Shown here piece after piece: positions 5,443-8,592 of a stretch of DNA of 8,592 nucleotides (position 1 is its first letter; every line of letters starts with the position of its first letter). The stretch is from NCBI GenBank assembly GCA_964484515.1, contig CAZAGT010000214.1, positions 1-8,592 of the forward strand, in the 5' to 3' direction. This DNA is from CAZAGT01 sp964484515 (GTDB taxonomy: Bacteria > Desulfobacterota > DSM-4660 > Desulfatiglandales > HGW-15). Both the position numbers and the translations under genes were made by a program. The notes beneath the pieces were generated by a model. That model was not told the DNA's origin. It searched no databases and was given only the letters and a program-made list of their open reading frames with translations.

Positions 5443-6322
5443 TATAGGAAGGAATCCTCCTGCCAGCCGTATCGCCTGATCTCGATCTCCTCCATACGGC
5501 TCGTTCCAAGGCCGTAGACGTTGTCAGCCGCGATCAGACAGGGGGAAGGGGGATTAAGGGGTCAGGGCTCACCTTTCAGGGCATTCCTCTTTTCAGTGAT
5601 AATTCGCAAGCTGACCGCCTCCACCGCTACCGGGTCAATTCCGGCGATCAAACCATTGTACGCCCACTTGTAGCGAGGATCGGGTTGAGGGCCCTTGTCA
5701 CAGAGCGGGTAGAGGGCATCGACCAGGACAAGCCTCGTTTTACCTTTGACGTGGGGGAGCTGCCAGATCTCCCCCAGTTTCGAGCTGCGCCGGCCGTGAT
5801 ACCTGCTTGGCACCCCTGAGAACATGATGTAGTTCTTGAACACGGTGCCGATTCCTGTCAGCCAATGGGCCTTGAGGGCGGGCAGCGAAATTAAGGCCGT
5901 GCAGGCCTTCAGTCTCTGCGTGTCACCTTGCACATCCATCACGTTCTTACTTGGTACGCTGATGCTGCTCAGCGAGCTCCTGACGGCATCAACCACTTCC
6001 AGGTGCGTGGGATTGAAGTACCCCGTCGGCACGAGGCCTACGATGTCATCGGACCTGATCAACGTCGACCAGGCCTCATTGATGTCTTTCTTGCCGGCCA
6101 GGTGGAGGAGGGTTTGGTCCAGCATATGCTTCAGTATCTTCGAGTCCACCCTGAGGTCTCCATCCATCACATCTCTTTCACGCACGACCGTTACAAGACT
6201 CTTTTGTTTGGGTCTTTCCTTCGCCGTGACCCATTTTGTCCCAGGATGGAAAGGCTAAGGGTCGTTCCCACGGTTCCCCTGATGAAATCGCGTCTCGTCA
6301 AAAAACCCTTTTCTTTCGACAT
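5442..6322 (-). pseudogene. DUF362-family Tat-exported protein, interrupted by a frameshift and a premature TGA
   Basis: Restored, this is a 293-residue DUF362 protein. DUF362 proteins are often encoded near Fe-S proteins in anaerobes and are of unclear function. The start at 6322 has AGGAGG 6 bases upstream and begins MSKEKGFLTRRDFIRG, a twin-arginine signal. After LSILGQ the frame breaks at the AAAA run near 6234-6237; one extra A restores KWVTAKERPKQKSLVTVVRERD. The body shows the family pattern: LISLPALKAHWLTGIGTVFKN, VLVDALYP, and GLIAGIDPVAVEAVSL. At 5562-5564 a TGA follows KGEP where the family usually has Trp (GEPWPLNPP); reading on in frame gives PLNPPSPCLIAADNVYGLGT and a natural end EDSFL at 5442. 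So there are two single-base lesions in a gene otherwise open throughout. It is probably a recent pseudogene; sequencing error or recoding is not excluded. Confidence 0.88.
5541..5568 (+). repeat. G-rich repeat copy with a four-run G-quadruplex pattern
   Basis: The plus strand has GGGGG-AA-GGGGG-ATTAA-GGGG-TCA-GGG, which meets the standard four-run quadruplex pattern. It overlaps the C-terminal codons of the DUF362 pseudogene, and the premature TGA (5562-5564) is the complement of its TCA. GGATTAAGGGGTCAGGGC matches the inverted copy at 6583-6601 with one inserted base. Confidence 0.7.
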
Positions 6323-6427
6323 AATCATCCTCCTATCATTGTTGTCCAAGCTGGAAATATTTGCGCTGAAGACATCCGTGGGTACTTGTGCCCCAAACCC
6401 AGTTTCGTGCACTGGACTTGGAAAGAT

Positions 6428-6454
6428 GGGATAATGGAATTGTGGAATAATGGG
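6428..6454. repeat. Short direct repeat of the GGAATAATGG type
   Basis: GGATAATGG and GGAATAATGGG occur 6 bases apart upstream of the DUF362 pseudogene. Such repeats are common in intergenic DNA; no function is inferred. Confidence 0.35.
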
Positions 6455-6523
6455 TACTGAAAATCCAACCCGACGTACCAAGTTCCCGGTGTTCCTGTAT
6501 TTCGATTTGTTTGGGAAAGATTT

Positions 6524-6550
6524 CCTTGTCACATCATAGTTGTGACAAGG
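6524..6550. promoter_or_regulatory. Perfect 10-bp inverted repeat upstream of the DUF362 pseudogene
   Basis: CCTTGTCACA (6524-6533) and TGTGACAAGG (6541-6550) flank a 7-base spacer TCATAGT. It lies about 200 bases before the pseudogene start codon. The perfect symmetry would suit a dimeric repressor operator or a hairpin. No T tract follows on the plus strand (CACAATG), and only AAATC follows on the minus strand. Confidence 0.5.
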
Positions 6551-7011
6551 CACAATGAGCGCTCAGCATAGGACCTTCCCAGGCCCTGACCCCTAATCCC
6601 CGATCCCCTGCCTCTTCTTAACTCCTCACTCCTGCTAATTCAGATTCTTTGCTCAATTATGGAAAAAGCTGTCCAGGCAGTATGCTCGTCTGGACTTTCA
6701 AAGACCAGTGCTACAAACCTCCCTGACAACATGTACCCTAGCCAACCATTCTCGATCTGAAAAAACGTCAAAGACTGGCTCGTCAAACCCAGATTCGAAT
6801 CCTTGGGATGTCCCGGCAGGTAGGCTTCGTGATGGCATTTGTAACCGTTCGCAGGTTCAGCTTGCGACGAGCCCCTCGGCCGTGTGACGTGTCGATGAGC
6901 CTTTCGTTTCTTGACTGAGCCATTTTTTCAAAATAACCTACTGTTTTGGTATATAATCCTAACCGCGCCAGAGTGCAATCGAGGAGTCAAGAAGCGGCGA
7001 TCGGCGTGCAT
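6551..7011. other. Non-coding, structured intergenic region
   Basis: No frame with a Shine-Dalgarno or family motif was found here. The stretch holds a C-rich quadruplex-type repeat (6583-6608), a hairpin GTCCAG/CTGGAC (6671-6676 and 6690-6695) and an 8-bp long-range pair GGCTCGTC/GACGAGCC (6777-6784 and 6866-6873) enclosing smaller stems. It may hold a small RNA or decayed mobile DNA; neither can be shown from sequence alone. Confidence 0.45.
6583..6608 (-). repeat. Inverted copy of the G-rich repeat, quadruplex pattern on the minus strand
   Basis: The plus strand reads CCC-TGA-CCCC-TAAT-CCCC-GAT-CCCC, so the minus strand carries four G-runs. The reverse complement of 6583-6601 is nearly identical to 5550-5568. 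With that copy it brackets the DUF362 pseudogene in inverted orientation. Confidence 0.7.
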
Positions 7012-7046
7012 AGGTTCAGGGTTTAGGGGTCGGGGGTCAGAGGTTA
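7012..7046 (+). repeat. G-rich GGGGTCAGG-type repeat cluster
   Basis: Roughly 8-base units, GGTTCAGG, GTTTAGGG, GTCGGGGG and TCAGAGGT, follow each other about 70 bases before the start of the nitroreductase-like gene. It is related to the copies at 5541, 6583 and 8403. It probably lies in the 5' untranslated region of that gene. Confidence 0.6.
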
Positions 7047-7116
7047 TAGCCCGGTTTTGTCAAAAGACAACGCACATTGAGGATCTTCGCGCAAAAGTGG
7101 AGAAAGGAGGATTCCG

Positions 7117-8424
7117 ATGGAGCAATCTAAGTTACCCCCCGGGTTTCAGGATATGCTTTCGTTTGGCCTCATTGAGGGCCTTTTGGGTCGGCGTTCCCGG
7201 CGTTTCTTCATGGGTGGGGAGATCCCGGACGGCGTTTTCGCCTATAAGTCACGACACGAACCGGTCCCGCTCTCGGAATTAGAGAAACTCCTCGTGGTCG
7301 CCGCCTGTGGGGGCAACACGAGTTGGCACCACATGATCTACCGCGCCAAGCTATACGCACCCTACCTATCCAATTACGCGGGGGCGGCTGGTGGTCGAAC
7401 CTTTCCTTCCTCGGCCGGCTTTCATACGAGTACGCTTTTCTTTACCGACGACGAAGGCGTCTACCTGCTGGATTCGCGAGACGCGCCGGCCTGCGCCGAA
7501 CGCCGTGAGGACGGCTCGCTCGCAATCGAGGAGGTTCTCCGTGGGCTGAAGGCCCGAATCAGAAAGCTTCAGGAGGGGCGATTACCGCTCCCGGCGGAAG
7601 TCCCGTATACCGAGGCGCACAACACCTGGGTCGTCAATCATCCCGGAACGCTCCTCGCCTTCCCGATCGGAGATCTGGCTCAGCACGTGCTCCTCAACCT
7701 ATGCTACATGCTGCAAAACGGCTACGTTCTTTTCGACGACGTCAACAGGCGTTCCATCCCGGGGATCGAGGATTTCAAGGGCATTGTAGACGTAAGCAAC
7801 GCGTGGCCGTTGACCTTTGTGGATCAATCGTCTTTATCCGAGTTGACGGTCGAGCTTGCCACAAGCTGCTATGCGGGTGCACTGATGCTTCAAGCCATGG
7901 GATTGGGGGGTTGGATGTTCAACGGCCTCAATGCCTTCAGCGTCATCGGTGCCAGCGGCGATCCGGCCGCTCCCGGCCTGGGATTCCATTACGAATCGGA
8001 GGAACATTGGCCGTATCCGAATCCGACTGGGCTGAAAGGGGTGATGGAAGCTCTTTGTCCGCCCCATTATCCTGACATGCGGGCTGCCGTAAAGGCGGTT
8101 TGTGAGCGCAAGTTCGGTCCCGGCGGCCCCTTTCATCCCGAAACACCGGGGCCGTGGCGAGACACGCCCAAGGTCCGCTCCGCGGCCCAGGTGCACAGTG
8201 AGGAATTCCGGGAATGCGTGGCGCTGCAAGCCCAGTACGTCTTCGACACGTTCGGCAAATTTCCCGGCACCGTGCCGTCTCTTTTTCTCATCACTTACCT
8301 CCAGGCGCATCATCTGGACCTTGAGTTCTATGACACGTTCTACAAGCCCGGGGCCTATTTGCGAACCCATGCAGAACACATGGAGCGGTGGCATCCGGAA
8401 GGGGGGTCAGGTGTTGGTGATTAG
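7117..8424 (+). CDS. Nitroreductase-like protein of 435 residues, substrate unknown
   Basis: A soluble protein without signal or membrane segments. The start is set by AGGAGG at 7105-7110, 6 bases before the ATG. The N-terminal half has features of the FMN-binding nitroreductase/SagB-type fold: an Arg cluster GRRSRRF (24-30) where the flavin phosphate is usually held, a helix PLSELEKLLVVAACG (51-65), PSSAGFHTSTLFFTDDEGVY (97-116), similar to 'PSgGalHp.e.Y' in SagB-like oxidoreductases, and GALMLQAMGLGGWMFNG (254-270), resembling the late nitroreductase helix. The C-terminus (about 371-425) has the distinct block QYVFDTFGKFPGTVPSLF, then QAHHLDLEFYDTFYKPGAYL, which I cannot assign. It is longer than ordinary nitroreductases (about 180-250). 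The last residues GGSGVGD are encoded by a G-rich repeat that also carries the stop. It stands alone; the fold assignment is inference. Confidence 0.82.
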   Translation: MEQSKLPPGFQDMLSFGLIEGLLGRRSRRFFMGGEIPDGVFAYKSRHEPVPLSELEKLLVVAACGGNTSWHHMIYRAKLYAPYLSNYAGAAGGRTFPSSAGFHTSTLFFTDDEGVYLLDSRDAPACAERREDGSLAIEEVLRGLKARIRKLQEGRLPLPAEVPYTEAHNTWVVNHPGTLLAFPIGDLAQHVLLNLCYMLQNGYVLFDDVNRRSIPGIEDFKGIVDVSNAWPLTFVDQSSLSELTVELATSCYAGALMLQAMGLGGWMFNGLNAFSVIGASGDPAAPGLGFHYESEEHWPYPNPTGLKGVMEALCPPHYPDMRAAVKAVCERKFGPGGPFHPETPGPWRDTPKVRSAAQVHSEEFRECVALQAQYVFDTFGKFPGTVPSLFLITYLQAHHLDLEFYDTFYKPGAYLRTHAEHMERWHPEGGSGVGD

Positions 8425-8430
8425 GGTTCG
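8401..8430 (+). repeat. G-rich repeat fused to the 3' end of the nitroreductase-like gene
   Basis: GGGGGGTCAGGTGTTGG and GTGATTAGGG follow the pattern of the copies at 5541 and 7012. The repeat encodes the final residues GGSGVGD and the TAG stop, so repeat insertion seems to have set the C-terminus. Confidence 0.6.
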
Positions 8431-8472
8431 GCGTGCGGATAAGATCAACATCCAATTTCGAACCCCTCAAAG

Positions 8473-8575
8473 GCCCACAAATCTTGAGTGGCCAAAGAAG
8501 ATGTATGGCTGTCATGCGAAAATGAGCATGAGGGGTCAGCTTACGATAATAGGCTCCTCACAAGAATTTGTGGGC
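8473..8575. repeat. Compact inverted-repeat element (REP/MITE-like)
   Basis: GCCCACAAATCTTG (8473-8486) pairs with CAAGAATTTGTGGGC (8561-8575) over 14 bp with a single bulged base. Inside, TCATGC/GCATGA (8512-8517 and 8526-8531) forms a 6-bp hairpin. CCCCTCA just outside (8463-8469) can pair with TGAGGGG inside (8529-8535), an interlocking pairing. GGGGTCAGC at 8532-8540 recalls the ends of REP-associated tyrosine transposase elements; no transposase is in view. It is non-autonomous or a remnant. Confidence 0.55.
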
Positions 8576-8592
8576 GAAAAAACCGTTTCCCG

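Noticed and set aside
5203..5517. 104-codon plus-strand frame with a 'SDTGFEPA' stretch
   Set aside because: It overlaps the true C-terminus of the DUF362 pseudogene on the other strand and has no Shine-Dalgarno. The stretch is a familiar artefact string in mis-called frames.
5562..5564. In-frame TGA as a selenocysteine codon
   Set aside because: The position fits a conserved Trp context, and the following bases are almost free of G, so no SECIS-like hairpin can form right after the codon. A separate frameshift in the same gene points to decay.
6191..6553. 120-codon minus-strand frame as an independent gene
   Set aside because: Its only meaningful part is the Tat signal starting at 6322. 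The sequence before is untranslated leader and the end is the frameshifted tail of the DUF362 gene.
6777..6873. tRNA gene with T-loop-like TTCGAAT and acceptor-like ends
   Set aside because: The spacing between the T-loop and the acceptor strand is wrong, the T-stem does not pair, and no D-arm or anticodon arm can be drawn.
7834..8394. 186-codon minus-strand frame
   Set aside because: Antisense shadow of the nitroreductase-like gene, which has the strong Shine-Dalgarno and family features.

Overview
The window looks like chromosomal DNA of an anaerobic bacterium, most probably a Desulfobacterota (former Deltaproteobacteria) member. This rests on an exported anaerobic cobalt chelatase (CbiK) behind a cobalamin riboswitch, a Tat-signal DUF362 protein remnant, and scattered GGGGTCAGG-type and TTCGACAGGCTCA-type intergenic repeats that I associate with such genomes. 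The taxonomic call is an inference. No phage, plasmid, CRISPR or intact transposase genes are visible.

Left part (1-2164): a REP-like repeat, then an enolase-superfamily acid-sugar dehydratase/racemase (151-1242, +). Facing it is a two-gene minus-strand unit: a 50-residue, very basic protein (2012-2164) followed by a zinc-ribbon plus Tudor-like protein (1553-1978), ending in a hairpin terminator near 1443-1478. About 800 bases without a convincing gene follow.

Centre (2921-4186, -): a complete regulated unit made of a promoter, a cobalamin riboswitch with a perfect B12 box, a hairpin whose arm can pair with the downstream Shine-Dalgarno, an intrinsic terminator, and cbiK encoding a sirohydrochlorin cobaltochelatase with a signal peptide. 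When cobalamin is plentiful the leader should stop transcription. When it is scarce the chelatase is made and inserts cobalt into the corrin precursor, or acts in periplasmic metal/tetrapyrrole handling. Upstream on the same strand are a 47-residue possibly truncated protein and a 114-residue two-helix membrane protein.

Right-centre (5442-6322, -): a Tat-exported DUF362 gene that is almost intact but carries two single-base lesions, a -1 frameshift in an A-run after the signal peptide and an in-frame TGA where a TGG Trp codon is expected. The TGA lies inside a G-quadruplex-type repeat, and an inverted copy of that repeat lies just beyond the other end of the gene.

Right part (6551-8592): about 560 bases of repeat-rich, structured non-coding DNA, then a 435-residue nitroreductase-like protein (7117-8424, +) whose last codons run into another G-rich repeat, and finally a compact inverted-repeat element (8473-8575). 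The genes do not form one pathway. The best-supported system is the riboswitch-cbiK unit, and the least described are the nitroreductase-like protein and the basic-peptide/zinc-ribbon pair.
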